Origin: Aspidiotus rigidus
Lineage: Eukaryota > Arthropoda > Insecta > Hemiptera > Diaspididae
Length of the DNA stretch: 64,000 bases
Assembly (NCBI GenBank): GCA_035079385.1
Contig: JAVHKY010000055.1
Span: 1,178,001-1,242,000 of the forward strand
Reading direction: 5' to 3'
This document shows positions 26,301 to 33,498 of this stretch, one piece after another; the stretch's first letter is position 1, and each line of letters begins with the position of its first letter. Made by a program: the position numbers and the translations under genes. The notes beneath the pieces were generated by a model that did not search any database, was not told where the DNA came from, and saw only the letters and a list, made by a program, of their open reading frames with translations.

Positions 26301-29300
26301 CGTGACCGCGTGGACAATTTATACAAGTATCTGTATTAATTGGTAACTACATCTCCAACGCGGGCGTTTTCCAATTGAGTACGGATCTTATTGTACGTAT
26401 TGTATCCAAAGTAGAAGTTTACAGAGTAGGTAATGTGAACAGAAGTTTCAGTTGCGTATGCATTGGTGTAATCGATGAGAACTATTTTGTACGCTAATTG
26501 ATCCTAATTATGCAGTGCAACCAAACTGATCTGTCGTTCTTCCTCGCATGGCGTGCTCGCGGACACTATTCATGTATGTATCAGAAGAATATGCGCACTG
26601 AGCTGATGATTGAAAATTTTTTGATTGTAGCGAATCTTCAAAATCGCAAACGCTATACTATAACACATCTCAGTACGACCACGATAAAATTGAAAATGAT
26701 ATTCAAGCTGGGCCATTCGTCAGACACGAGTATACAATCAAGAACCTAGGGCCATCCGAAATATTGGAAGCGAATGTCGTATTTGATTGGCCTTCGCAAA
26801 CATATTCGGGTAAATACCATATATATTTTTTTTATTACTTACCAATTTATTTTCGTTCATTATCGCTGGCAGTTCAACTCGTTCATCGGCTTTATTAGAA
26901 GAAAGAAGAGCTGTAATAAACGAACACGTGTTTATTTCGTATTTACGTCTACATTCATTACTCCGAAATTCCTTTTCTAGGTGATGATTTATTGTACCTA
27001 TTTGCTCAGCCAAAAACCGAAGGTAACATCAAATGCGAACGCGTACCAAACGTCAATTACCATAAATTACAGGTAATCTCAGTTCTCATTGTGTACTTCG
27101 CTTTTTGTCTCCAGAGATCAACGAGCGAACAAATAAGCCATATTCCGTGTGTTATACCCGTAATTGAGTACTGTAGTATAAAGAAAAAAAGAGAGTTATA
27201 TTTTTGCAAATAAGTAACTCTTTCTTTCTTTATTATTTACATACGTATTGTTTTTGATACAATATTGAACAAAGAAATTTAATCACAGAAGGTGGCTTAT
27301 TTTGTGAATTCGATTGCCGCGTAATAGAGTTTCTGGTTCATTTTTTTCTCCATCTTTTTCTTCAATTCACAATTTGGTATTATTTTTTTCAACATCCAGA
27401 TTAGACGCAGATTTAACGAACGCTATACCGAACCATCTCAGGTGTCGAATAGCAACCACAGTACGAATTCAAACGGCGGTTATCAACAAACGATTACAAA
27501 TAGTAAGTGGGGCCAGAGTGGAAGTTCTAGTGTCAATCAAATCAATAGCGTTCAAAGTGGTAAAGGCTCGACTAACGTGAACCAAAACAATCATCATTCT
27601 TTCGACTCGGTTCAAAAAAATAGCGAGCAAAATAGCAATGTTGGTGTATCATTTCATCAGAATGGTCAGCAAGAGAGTCAAAATGTTGTCAATCAAAGTG
27701 GTCACCGCACGTATGAGGAGGGTTCCAGCTTTCACCGCCATGAACAGTCGTTCAATATGCATCCTAGCGACGGTTCTTCACATCAGAATAGCCAGGACGG
27801 TTACGGTGGCGGCGGTCAGTTCGGCGTCAGCTCTCAACGTGGCCAGAATAATATGAATTCGGTCCACGAATCTGAATCTTCGTACCATAGAAGCACAATT
27901 AATGACAACGGTCATCAAAACACATTCATTGACAGTTCGTGGAGAACTAACGAAAACGGTTTAATAAAAAATGGTAGTTATTCTTCTGCATATCCCAACG
28001 GTTACGACCATAACGGTGCTGCTACTGCGGCTGCAAGTTACAACAGTGAAAACTCGTACAGCGGTAGTAGTGGAGCGAGTTACGACAATCATCGCCAAGG
28101 AAGCCGTGTTAATTATTATGATGACACGCGTCGTGAAAGTAATGCCGACATTTACAATAGCGTTAACGCTCATACTCATCAGGCTAACGAGAGCAATTAC
28201 AACAGCGATATTAATACCCATCGGAATAGTCTTAGCTTTTTTGACGGACAAAACATTCCAATTGTCACTGGAGATCGTTCGCAAATGGTAGACGTGAATA
28301 CGGGCAGTAGAGGGACGATAATTCATCGTCAGCGAGTCGGTGACGAAATTCTCACGACTTACGATGAGGGAATAATTCGCGGTCAACCGGAGATCGTACA
28401 CCGTGGCACTGAAACAGAGGACTTCATCCGTAATAAGTGAGTTTATAATATTATTATTAAATTTTGTTTGGAACAAAGGAAAAGAACGTAAATTAGACAA
28501 CCAACTTTTACACCAAACTGTATATGAGGCTACAAATATTACAAAATTATGTACATTCTCGGATGATCCACTGTAACAAACAATTCAACCTTATCAGATA
28601 ATACACTTAGTGTTTAAACATTTTTCAACAATGTTGAGCAGATCCGATTCCATTCAGTCAAATGGGGAATGTTGTCGACAACATTGTTGAAAAAATTTCA
28701 AACACATTGTGTAAATGTGCTATCATGGGTGGAGCTCAAATTGGACGATACTTATTACGAGAGATAGTGTCCTCGATATTACGGGATATATTCACAAGGA
28801 TTAGATCGATGAAAAAATGCAAGGCCCGTAACAGGGCCTTTCACCGGCAGACCTTTCACCGACTTTTTTCACCGAAAGAACTTTTCACTGAACGGAGAGT
28901 TCACCGAATGGACTCTTCACCGGACGTTCTTTTCACCGATAATAATTTCAATTTCATTTCGTGGCTTAAGAAATTATTTCAATTTTTCTAATGTATTTAA
29001 TGTTTTCAAAAGTAATATTTATCAAATAAAGTAATGAATTTGTATGAAACTGAAAAAAAATCACAATGACTACAGTGACGCGAATAAAAGACTAAAATTT
29101 AATATTTAAAATTGTGAGCTATTCCAAGCAGATAATCAACAATATTATGTTTTTCCTGATTGTACGCCAACACCTTATTCTTCACGCGTCGGCCAAACTT
29201 TCGTATTTCTTCCTCTTCTTAGAAGGTGAGTCGCCGCGAATACAATGTTCAATAGCCACTTCCACTTTATTTTGCGAGTTTTTGAAGTTATTCATTGTCT

Positions 29301-32300
29301 TCCAAATATCATCGTGAGCACCACTACACACTGACTCAAAAGCACGATGCCATCTCTCCACGCCATTCTTCGGATTCAATTAAAAACATGAAATTGCCGT
29401 TCTATTATGAAACGCGTGAAATGCAGTACTGATATCATAGAAATATTTCGATACAAACGTACAGTACCTTTGAACAAGTTCATTCATGATTCCTTTCTTT
29501 CTCTCTCTCTCGCTTGCTAAAATGACTAAGAACTACGTGCGTGAGTAATGAAACTTTCTCCCAATACGGAGTATTTCGGTGAACATATTGTAGTTAAGCT
29601 GATTTTTTTTTTTTTGTCGAGCTCAATTTTTTTTTTCACCGAATCGGTGAACCAGCTGCCCTTTTTCGGTGGAAGTTCCACTCGGTGAAATTTCCACTCG
29701 GTGAAATTTGCGGTGAAAATTACGTTCGGTGAAGGTTCCGTCGGTGAAAAGCCCTAACCCCCAAAACCCGTATGAAAAAAAAAAAAAAAAAAATCCTTTG
29801 TTCAATGATTATGATTTGTCGAAAACAGGCGCAGCGCAGGATTTTTGGGCTCATGTCCAGCGAAGCCATGGGCTGCAAGGCTATCACAGGGTAACAGAAA
29901 AAACCACGCCCAATTTTATGAAAATTTTGAAGTAACCCATCTGCAGCCTTTTTGAAGCACTCTTAAAGGCCGTGTAGTTGAAGGCTTCCAAGGGCTTCGT
30001 GTGAGTGAATGAACTTTTTTTCCAGGAGAGACCAAATGAAGCTCCTGTTACTCTCCTCTTAGAGCACGTGCTACAGTTGGATAGCGGAGGGTCGTAAGGG
30101 AGTAGCCATCTTTTATTGAAGTGAAGCCCAAAAGAAGCACTCTGCTATCTTTTTTGAGCACGTGCAACAAATGAGCGACAGAGGCCTACAAAGGGGTAGT
30201 TGTCTTTTATTGGAGTGGAACTCGAAAGAAGCACTCTATTACCTTTACGGGTAACGAAGTGCTACCATTGAGTAGCTTTTAATTTTTCAAGCGTTACTCA
30301 CGTATCCAGTTTTATGTTACATTTTCGCTGCTCAGGTCTGTTAGGTGATTTAAAAAAATTTATCAGCCTCAGTCACCTCTATCTTCTCCCTTCTCCCCTG
30401 CACACTACACAACTCAACATCTTCCTCAAATATCCTCGTCTGAATACCTGGTGTTATACCGGCCTCCTGGAATACAACGTAGTGAGTCTAGAAGCCAAGC
30501 GAGCCTTGCCCTGCTCGTCAATCACCGATTTCTCCCCTTTTCTGGCCTGCTTTAAATCTCACTATCGTTCTCGAACCATTTCATCGCGACACAACCTTTG
30601 GTTCTCTCAACCCTACAATAAACTATCGTTTAATCAAAAAATACCCGATCCCCTGTAGTCTTCTTCAATTTGTTTTTCACGCTACCAAGAAATAGAGATA
30701 GCGCGACTATGAATTGAGAACAACCACCTATAACTCACTCCTTTCTCCTCCTTGGGCTCTCTGTTCCACCCTCGTGGTAATACTGCCATATTGAGAAATT
30801 ATTCGTGAGATCGTAACGCCGAGTTCTGTTTTCGTATTTTTTAGGTCAGTCAACGTCAAATATGGAAGACCAACCGAACTCCCAGAACAGTACGAGGTAC
30901 CTAAATCTTGGAAAATTATGCAATCGAATTTACCTGAACGTAAAAAAGAATCACTGCCTTTGCAAGACGATCAGAGTTGGGATACCGATGACGAGGAGAC
31001 TGGTGAAGACGACGGCGATCACGACGAGGAAACAAAAGGAAGCGATGAATCGAGAAAACGAGTAAGGAGACGTCTCATTGAGGAGGAGAGCTCGATTGAT
31101 AAAAACTTCTGCGCGATGTCATCTTGTACAAAAATCGTCTGTACGATAGGTCGATTGTCGAAAGACGAAGAAGTTTCTGTAATTTTTCCAGCTATAGCAT
31201 GGGCCAGGACTATTAAAAAAGTGCGAAACTTTTTCTATTCATTTGTAGATACCTAACGCAAACTAGCATTGCTAATTAATTGAAGTAATTTTCATTGTAA
31301 ATAATTTTCAGATTGCCTTCAATAGGCCTGTGGTAATAGGCTCTCGTGTTGTTGTCGACATTACCAAATTGCCGCATATAAAAACGCCAAAATTGAACGT
31401 TACTTATAGTTCGGAGATTTTGACAAATGTTACTTCAATGGATTACGGCCAAACGCCTCCGGATGTAGTTCCTTTATGGATTGTCGTTACTTCGGCGTGT
31501 TTGGGCACCTTGATACTAATGTTGTTAGTGTTTCTTCTCTACAAAGTAAGAATCAGTTTGATGTACCAATTTTTTTTTTATTATTTTTTTTTTTTAATGG
31601 AATATACTTACCGTCGCGTTCTAGCTTTGAAACGAAAGATAATTTTAAAAATGGAAAAGTTTTAATCATAATTACATATGTTCCGATAAGTTCATCAGAC
31701 TCGTCGCAGTACTTTTAGATTGGATCGGATAAGAAAGTCTTGAAGAGAAACGCATCATCAGTATTTCTAAAGTTTGAAAATTCGCGACATTTCGGTACGG
31801 CCTGCGTGCTATCGTCGAGCGATATAGCTATGAATCAAATGAAAAAAGTACTAAAAACCAATATATCTCAGCATTAGAGAAACAAACGCAAAACTAGATG
31901 TATTATAATAAATTGTATATATAAAAGAGATCAGAGGTTAATTTTTCGTACATGGCGCAGACGTTTTTAGTATCTGTTTTATTTTTTCATCATTTTTTTC
32001 TGACGAACCAGGAATAAAAAAGACGGCGTCCTTCTAAAGTTAGAATTCTATTGTTATTTTCATATGTATTATGCTCTTGGTCTCATCTAAAGAAGTTGGG
32101 GAATCACGCTTACGTGTAGACTTCGGGACAGTCAGAAAAGCGTTCCCTCATAAACGACGCCAGAAGTATTTTTTTTGGGAACTCGGTCCGTAGTTTTGAA
32201 AAAGATTGTCGTTTAACTAGCGTATTGTGTTTTCCAATAGCGAGAAGACTGGTGGCAATTTGTTAAAATGTAAACATAAATAATTTTTATTTCTATCTTT

Positions 32301-32493
32301 CTGTGATCTCTGCCGTCAAATAGATCATCAAGATTTTTGATACTATTTGTGTTGTAATTATATGAACTAAATTCTTCAAATTTCTCTTTTTACATAGAGT
32401 GGTTTCTTCAAGAGGAATCGACCTCCACACCTTCCTGAACGACAACCATTAAATCGGAACGGCGGTTACCATATGGGCGACGAACAATTATGA
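4457..32493 (+). CDS. Integrin alpha subunit (alpha-PS2-like), 3' part, 15 exons
   Basis: Cell-surface adhesion receptor subunit that pairs with an integrin beta chain and binds extracellular matrix. Exons are 4457-4641, 12300-12539, 12645-12750, 12837-13095, 18433-18599, 21639-21799, 21888-22090, 25746-25989, 26131-26297, 26631-26809, 26981-27072, 27400-28436, 30845-31220, 31312-31545 and 32398-32493. All junctions are AG/GT and every phase fits, giving 1247 residues and a stop. Seen in order: FG-GAP propeller blades with DxDxDG loops, thigh, calf-1, calf-2, a KRVRRR furin-type site, a C..C segment at the start of the light chain, one membrane span, then GFFKR in the tail. The 5' exons (signal peptide, blades 1-2) are outside the window. 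The NGGYHMGDEQL-like tail and the blade-4 sequence resemble insect alpha-PS2 from memory. The odd feature is the 345-codon low-complexity exon. Confidence 0.96.
5570..7612 (+). repeat. 2-kb dispersed repeat, copy 1
   Basis: Collinear with 58373-60028, from GTGAAATAACAACGATTTACC to the CTCCAGTCCTTGT-like end, with many substitutions and indels. This copy carries extra sequence, including the T/G homopolymer tract at 5890-5967 and an AATAAT-rich block at 6885-6972. No long frame is conserved between the copies, so it is a noncoding or decayed element of unknown class. Confidence 0.8.
5890..5968. repeat. T/G homopolymer tract
   Basis: Runs of T broken by G runs, including about 21 T followed by nine or more G. 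It produces artificial Phe/Gly and Lys/Pro frames on the two strands. The length is probably unreliable in the assembly. Confidence 0.8.
8197..8532. mobile_element. Hairpin (foldback) MITE, copy B
   Basis: Left arm starts CACTACTGAACAGCTA and the right arm ends with its exact complement at 8532. The arms stay complementary through TTTTCAACGCTGAAC and GTTGTCCGTTTTTTGC to a centre near 8365. It is flanked by TTAT on both sides (8193-8196, 8533-8536). Related to the element at 3398-3778 by its CACT.C termini and shared core. Confidence 0.8.
8654..8661. repeat. MULE target-site duplication, left
   Basis: ATTACATT directly before GGGAGT; the identical octamer follows the right terminus at 10461-10468. 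Confidence 0.85.
8670..8790. repeat. MULE subterminal motif array, left
   Basis: Six copies of GTAAWYTGCACAC start near 8670, 8691, 8708, 8734, 8751 and 8777. The spacer AATCAGTAC occurs twice. Likely transposase-binding sites (inference). Confidence 0.85.
8813..10231 (-). CDS. FLYWCH zinc finger-MULE transposase
   Basis: Cut-and-paste transposase of 472 residues. Residues about 22-82 form a FLYWCH finger (FTESSRGKKLL, TYYKF, YRCTYRTC, IHRHN). The catalytic MULE domain follows: D204 in VIYVDGTF, D264 in IVVDFETA, the C285-R-F-H288 insertion typical of MULEs, and E386 in TTNACESFHSRFN. There is no SWIM finger. Met20 just before the FLYWCH finger is a plausible alternative start. The frame is unbroken and the element's ends are recognisable, so it may be recently active. 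It lies antisense inside an integrin intron; nothing links it to integrin function. Confidence 0.92.
   Translation of the reverse strand: MYISVLNDDHHLFIHLSDIMSRLTFTESSRGKKLLVLDTFTYYKFRTNENFVTYRCTYRTCTAVVRVSGDEILAELGIHRHNVDETKFNRQIVNAKVKRKATEDLCERPSKIVRSVLSENLPQSFTKRDKNYVRRNMYNARQKVRPFKRPKTLLGVHDVLDKMGLETCRGEPFLLMNERASNIVIFSCRTNLDVLADMEVIYVDGTFSFCTKFFTQLFTVHGIKNGNYVQLAYALLPSKRTATYESFLELLLHTCPLMPRIVVDFETAIHLAVRTAWPDVSIIGCRFHLRQSWFRNVQRLGLQCQYRDKESATGKWLRYCFGLPFLDPNEIGDGFADLITIRPEDERLQQFSLYLLNTYVSATATFPPNLWAAMTASLDRTTNACESFHSRFNASFYVEHPDIFTFTDRLIEFQTDTYVDIQSLDIPNTVRNTYARKQAYVEQLIHQYEEGSITRVHFIKRAGYYLCPESAQ
10312..10452. repeat. MULE subterminal motif array, right
   Basis: Inverted copies (GTGTGCARWWTAC) start near 10312, 10338, 10355, 10398 and 10440, with a partial copy near 10383. 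They mirror the left array. Confidence 0.85.
10461..10468. repeat. MULE target-site duplication, right
   Basis: ATTACATT directly after ACGCCC, matching 8654-8661. Confidence 0.85.
11040..11769 (-). pseudogene. R2-like (RLE-type) non-LTR retrotransposon fragment, endonuclease end
   Basis: Reading minus from about 11400 gives YKVYWGRTAHTDKTIINKRP, then RPD at 11302-11310 and a second Asp near 11257-11259 exactly 14 positions later, fitting the RPD-X12-14-D motif of the restriction-like endonuclease in R2/R4-type elements. At least one stop interrupts it, and the tail near 11100 (NLRKIGMGEDCPN) matches the usual C-terminal pattern. The upstream frame 11515-11769 (MVKTRSHNEAPGEPSGG...) is in the same orientation and may belong to it, which I cannot confirm. 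Confidence 0.65.
12300..12539 (+). CDS. Integrin alpha exon: propeller blade 4
   Basis: Acceptor TTTTGTACAG, donor GTAAGT; 80 codons, phase 0 to 0. Contains SYFGYSIAVADVDGDGADD, a classic FG-GAP repeat with a DxDxDG calcium loop, then IIVGAPMYSDY and GRVYVYY. The last ten residues (HCELADRYCW) are not expected in this family, but this is the only strong donor in the right phase. Confidence 0.93.
12645..12750 (+). CDS. Integrin alpha exon: propeller blade 5, first part
   Basis: Acceptor CGTTTAG, donor GTGAGG; starts in phase 0 and leaves one nucleotide. Encodes SRFGLAIASLGDINQDGFE, a blade-5 FG-GAP repeat with calcium loop DINQDGFED completed across the next junction. Confidence 0.93.
12837..13095 (+). 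CDS. Integrin alpha exon: propeller blades 5-7
   Basis: Acceptor GATTTACAG, donor GTGAGT. Encodes DFAVGAPYEG, GAVYIYHG, then FGFSLSGGLDLDNNTYPDLV (third calcium loop, with an N-glycosylation sequon NNT) and VVGAYESGMVYLFK. Only an 86-bp intron separates it from the previous exon, while the next intron is 5.3 kb and full of transposons. Confidence 0.93.
13096..14780. other. Integrin intron, no gene
   Basis: AT-rich intron sequence with the GT microsatellite and a run of about 26 T at 14157-14185. The 162-codon minus frame at 13712-14200 starts inside that homopolymer (poly-Lys) and has no recognisable domain. Confidence 0.6.
13361..13381. repeat. GT microsatellite
   Basis: About ten GT repeats in the integrin intron after the blade 5-7 exon. 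Confidence 0.85.
14800..15206 (-). pseudogene. Helitron helicase fragment, C-terminal part
   Basis: In shifting frames the minus strand reads PTALGKLIPEVDEFISKVYA, then pieces resembling NEKVAAVNNALPDGCDG and YKSIDTTFNNEE, the post-GDFRQ segment of Helitron helicases. Several stops. Similarity fades near 14800. Confidence 0.6.
15207..15740 (-). pseudogene. Helitron helicase fragment, middle motifs
   Basis: Shows EIATTLLQGGKIAHFTIKLL (helicase motif Ia region), IVWDECTACLMRQ (Walker B, DEC variant), VIGDFRQIL (the GDFRQ motif), RADEVHTCLKTSYI and LETDMRVHL. All match Helitron helicases in order. Stops and at least one frameshift interrupt it. Confidence 0.82.
15993..17036 (+). mobile_element. 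Non-autonomous MULE nested in MITE, with perfect 9-bp duplication
   Basis: Termini GGGGAAT...GACACCC, flanked by ATAAAAAAA at 15984-15992 and 17037-17045. Both ends carry inverted arrays of CACGAGAA (left, about 16008-16130) and TTCTCGTG (right, about 16792-17022). The unoccupied site with a single ATAAAAAAA exists in the other MITE copy at 48597-48605. It contains a partial transposase with a SWIM finger and no catalytic domain. Confidence 0.92.
16285..16800 (+). pseudogene. MULE transposase C-terminal fragment with SWIM zinc finger
   Basis: The 171-residue frame contains VSCTCPIFIKKRQCKHALGM, a CxC...CxH SWIM finger as found after the catalytic domain of many MULE transposases, then a basic KRKRGRPSKAKKA tail resembling an AT-hook/nuclear signal. 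The catalytic Asp/Glu residues are absent, so this is a truncated derivative. It is the only coding relic in the nested element. Confidence 0.82.
17440..17750 (-). pseudogene. Helitron helicase fragment, region before and at Walker A
   Basis: Reads DKEYNIEQLQEFVQENKPKP, then LEQRAAYDKTIESVNQG, the stretch that precedes the ATP-binding loop in Helitron helicases. A duplicated segment near 17520-17570 and a frame change follow; in the other frame GKHFHLDAP is visible, but the Walker A GGTGKT is degraded (MWHGNS). Not functional. Confidence 0.75.
18433..18599 (+). CDS. Integrin alpha exon: propeller end and thigh start
   Basis: Acceptor TTTCGTAG, donor GTGAGT. Completes Lys and gives SRPVIQLEANITF, the conserved propeller-to-thigh transition, followed by the cysteine-bearing thigh segment (NNCWLK, VSCVYLDFCMMY). 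The phase fits both neighbours across very large introns. Confidence 0.92.
18600..21638. other. Integrin intron, no gene
   Basis: Contains a palindrome-ended segment at about 19225-19375 (AAGTGTCGAAGTG ... CACTTTCGACACTT, followed by GTAATATACTATT, like the end of the MITE at 17169), the small hairpin at 20822-20927, a GAAA microsatellite at 20414-20434 and AT-rich filler. No exon fitting the integrin phase is seen. Confidence 0.6.
20822..20927. repeat. Small inverted repeat
   Basis: TGCATTGACGTATCCAAAT ... ACGATCAGG at the left pairs with CCTGATCGTCAATTTGGAT ... TCAATGCA at the right, with small indels. Confidence 0.65.
21639..21799 (+). CDS. Integrin alpha exon: thigh domain
   Basis: Acceptor CCTTTTAG, donor GTGAAT. 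Encodes LDVEITLDATQ, SPRMFFVDMEG and a conserved KKSMLCKK-type cysteine. The split codon with the previous exon reads Thr and the exit is phase 0. Confidence 0.92.
21888..22090 (+). CDS. Integrin alpha exon: thigh and genu
   Basis: Acceptor CACTTCTAG, donor GTAAGT. Encodes DKLTPLEARLTYHLVEPS, LLTPVLSRDD and IKNNCGADNICKPNL, the hallmark thigh-end cysteine motif (NCG.DN.C.P.L). Leaves two nucleotides of a Ser codon. Confidence 0.94.
23057..23263. mobile_element. Hairpin element, about 205 bp
   Basis: Arms of about 55-60 bp: TACCCCGCACCAAAAATTCC ... ATTGCATTCTTGCGCACGGT pair almost perfectly around a loop of about 90 bp. Noncoding, in an integrin intron. Confidence 0.7.
23323..23361. repeat. 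GTAT microsatellite, left part
   Basis: About nine ATGT repeats; the array resumes at 24007-24025, so the TRIM-like element sits inside it. Confidence 0.85.
23362..23576. repeat. TRIM terminal repeat, left
   Basis: 215 bp; matches 23793-24007 except four substitutions. Contains a palindromic ATTATATAAT that could serve as a TATA element. Confidence 0.8.
23793..24007. repeat. TRIM terminal repeat, right
   Basis: 215 bp, TGTAAGATG ... GTTCTTACA, with perfect TG/CA termini. The 74-residue minus frame shared by both repeats is not a gene. Confidence 0.8.
24760..25240. repeat. Local tandem duplications, AT-rich
   Basis: The segment CGCGAGTACACCCCGCGTA followed by AATTAATAAAT-rich sequence occurs twice (about 24786 and 24952). 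Immediately after, TCTCATACCAxTCCAATACA occurs twice (about 25125 and 25193). No coding sequence. Confidence 0.75.
25746..25989 (+). CDS. Integrin alpha exon: calf-1
   Basis: Acceptor AATTTCAG, donor GTGAGT. Encodes ILGSGDLVFNVSVYNEEEDS followed by a cysteine pair (VQCYPP.., CVINCDIGNPL), as in the calf-1 beta-sandwich. It is separated from the thigh exon by a 3.65-kb intron holding the TRIM-like element. Confidence 0.93.
26131..26297 (+). CDS. Integrin alpha exon: calf-1 end
   Basis: Acceptor TTTTTACTCAG, donor GTACGT. Encodes FRIILEPRTSVEEAQFDFWA, with an NVT sequon after it. Starts in phase 0 and leaves AG of a Ser codon. Confidence 0.9.
26631..26809 (+). CDS. Integrin alpha exon: calf-2 start
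   Basis: Acceptor TTTGATTGTAG, donor GTAAAT. Encodes AGPFVRHEYTIKNLGPSEIL and ANVVFDWPSQTYSG, the conserved calf-2 opening (GP.V.H.Y...N.GPS....V...WP). NTS is a possible glycosylation site. Confidence 0.93.
26981..27072 (+). CDS. Integrin alpha exon: calf-2 strand
   Basis: Acceptor CCTTTTCTAG, donor GTAATC. Encodes DDLLYLFAQPKTEGNIKCER, matching the LLYL..P...G...C segment of integrin alpha calf-2 domains. Phase 0 exit into the low-complexity exon. Confidence 0.91.
27400..28436 (+). CDS. Integrin alpha exon: 345-codon Ser/Asn/Gln/His-rich insert
   Basis: Acceptor AACATCCAG, donor GTGAGT. Opens with IRRRFNERYTEPSQ, then about 280 residues dominated by Ser, Asn, Gln, His, Gly and Tyr with almost no hydrophobic runs, then a more ordinary tail (QNIPIVTGDRSQ to EDFIRNK). 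It stays open for the whole kilobase and joins both neighbours in phase, so it is coding rather than an intron. Composition is prion-like/disordered. It lies between calf-2 strands and the furin site, where alpha-PS2 chains are known to be variable. Role unknown. An antisense frame over 27961-28500 is a composition shadow. Confidence 0.88.
28605..28727. repeat. Hairpin repeat with GATCCGATTCCATTCAG core
   Basis: TTTTTCAACAATGTTG and CAACATTGTTGAAAAA pair across a loop containing GATCCGATTCCATTCAG. The same core occurs at about 35820-35837 next to similar flanks, so this is a dispersed family. Confidence 0.6.
28834..29754. mobile_element. Non-autonomous MULE with TTCACCG arrays
   Basis: Termini GGGCCTTTCACCG ... 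CGGTGAAAAGCCC. About six or seven TTCACCG motifs lie at 28839-28940 and a mirrored set of CGGTGAA at 29636-29748. A transposase C-terminal relic lies inside on the minus strand. No convincing 8-10 bp target duplication is visible at these ends. Confidence 0.8.
29182..29379 (-). pseudogene. MULE transposase C-terminal relic
   Basis: The 65-residue frame begins PKNGVERWHRAFESVCSGAH, matching the segment around the catalytic Glu in MULE transposases (typically N..VE.WH..F), and continues HDDIWKTMNNFKNSQNKVEV to a KKRKKYESLADA end. Everything upstream of the Glu is missing. Located inside the TTCACCG-array element. Confidence 0.72.
30061..30255. repeat. Two tandem units of about 97 bp
   Basis: Each unit starts GAGCACGTGC and ends near AGAAGCACTCT, with TCTTTTATTGxAGTG in the middle. 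Unknown origin, in the last large integrin intron. Confidence 0.7.
30845..31220 (+). CDS. Integrin alpha exon: acidic linker, furin site, light-chain start
   Basis: Acceptor GTATTTTTTAG, donor GTGCGA. Encodes a second linker with an acidic run (about DTDDEETGEDDGDHDEE), then KRVRRR at 31056-31073, a furin-type cleavage site separating heavy and light chains. NFCAMSSCTKIVCTIG then matches the conserved light-chain cysteine segment, followed by calf-2 strand EEVSVIFPAIAW. Confidence 0.92.
31312..31545 (+). CDS. Integrin alpha exon: calf-2 end and membrane span
   Basis: Acceptor ATAATTTTCAG, donor GTAAGA; 78 codons in phase 0. Encodes NVTY and NVTS glycosylation sequons, then the membrane span beginning VPLWIVVTSACLGTLILM at about 31468-31542 and ending in LLYK. 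Confidence 0.94.
32398..32493 (+). CDS. Integrin alpha last exon: GFFKR cytoplasmic tail and stop
   Basis: Acceptor TTTTTACATAG. Encodes SGFFKRNRPP (GFFKR at 32401-32415), then RQPLNRNGGYHMGDEQL and TGA at 32491. GFFKR binds the beta tail and holds integrins inactive (family knowledge). The short tail ending resembles insect alpha-PS2. Confidence 0.96.
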   Translation, partial: SGFFKRNRPPHLPERQPLNRNGGYHMGDEQL

Positions 32494-32942
32494 AGAATAC
32501 CCACTATGATAAATTTACTGTGCTTAGTTTATTTCATTCTAACAATTAAAATTGAATTTCAGATAGGTGCTCCTTATAAGAAACAAAATGTAACACTTTG
32601 TCGAAAGAAAATTCATTGAGAAGTATCAGTTTCATCAAACAAGTCGGATAGAGGAGAAAGTGTGCTGATTTTGGTCATTGCCTACATTATTTTGCTGTGG
32701 CGTTTAGTTCCATTTCAGAACTCTCTTTGTGTAATTCATTTTATTCATCAGGGATCTTAAGTCAGTGTACTTACTTGTAATGTTTTAGGTGTGCGTCGGT
32801 ATTTATTTGGTGTTTCAATCACGCTTCAAATCATTTAAACTTTTAGGCATGTTTTCAATCCTACTTAATCTTAATGATTACCTTCCTACCTATTCTATTT
32901 AGGATACACTTTCTTTTTGTTTTTGTTTCTTTTTTTCCCTTC

Positions 32943-32973
<31 letters not shown>

Positions 32974-33450
32974 TAACAAAGCCTGTGATGAATCATTTTA
33001 ATAATTAAAAATTGTGATAATAATGATAAGACGTGAATATGTTTATAATATGGATATGTTTAAATCTCTTTATTATATTCTTTATGTAAAATTTGTTACG
33101 CTGTTGTACTTGATTGAATTTTTGTAGTTATTCAATGCCTACTACTTTTTATGAACAAGTAGAATTAAATTCCAAAAGATGAAAGAAGAAAATTCTGAAG
33201 GGGATGTTTGCATCATTGTATTGTTGTATTTACACGATTCTTTTCTACCATGCAAGGATTCAATTTTTATCTACCCATTTTATAAAATTGCAATGATATT
33301 GCAAGATAAAAATTGTTGATCTTTTTCTTTTCTCTATTTTTCCTCTCATTGTAAATTATTTAAGGCTAGGTATTGAATGACAAATCCAAATGCAGTCATG
33401 TATGTTTTAAAAATTGCGTTAAACATCCGACTAAAGCAATACTAGTAGTA

Positions 33451-33498
<48 letters not shown>

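Noticed and set aside
27961..28500. 179-codon minus frame
   Set aside because: Antisense shadow of the low-complexity integrin exon; no domain and no splice support.
30314..30658. 114-codon plus frame
   Set aside because: Does not fit integrin phases, resembles no family, and lies in repeat-rich intron.
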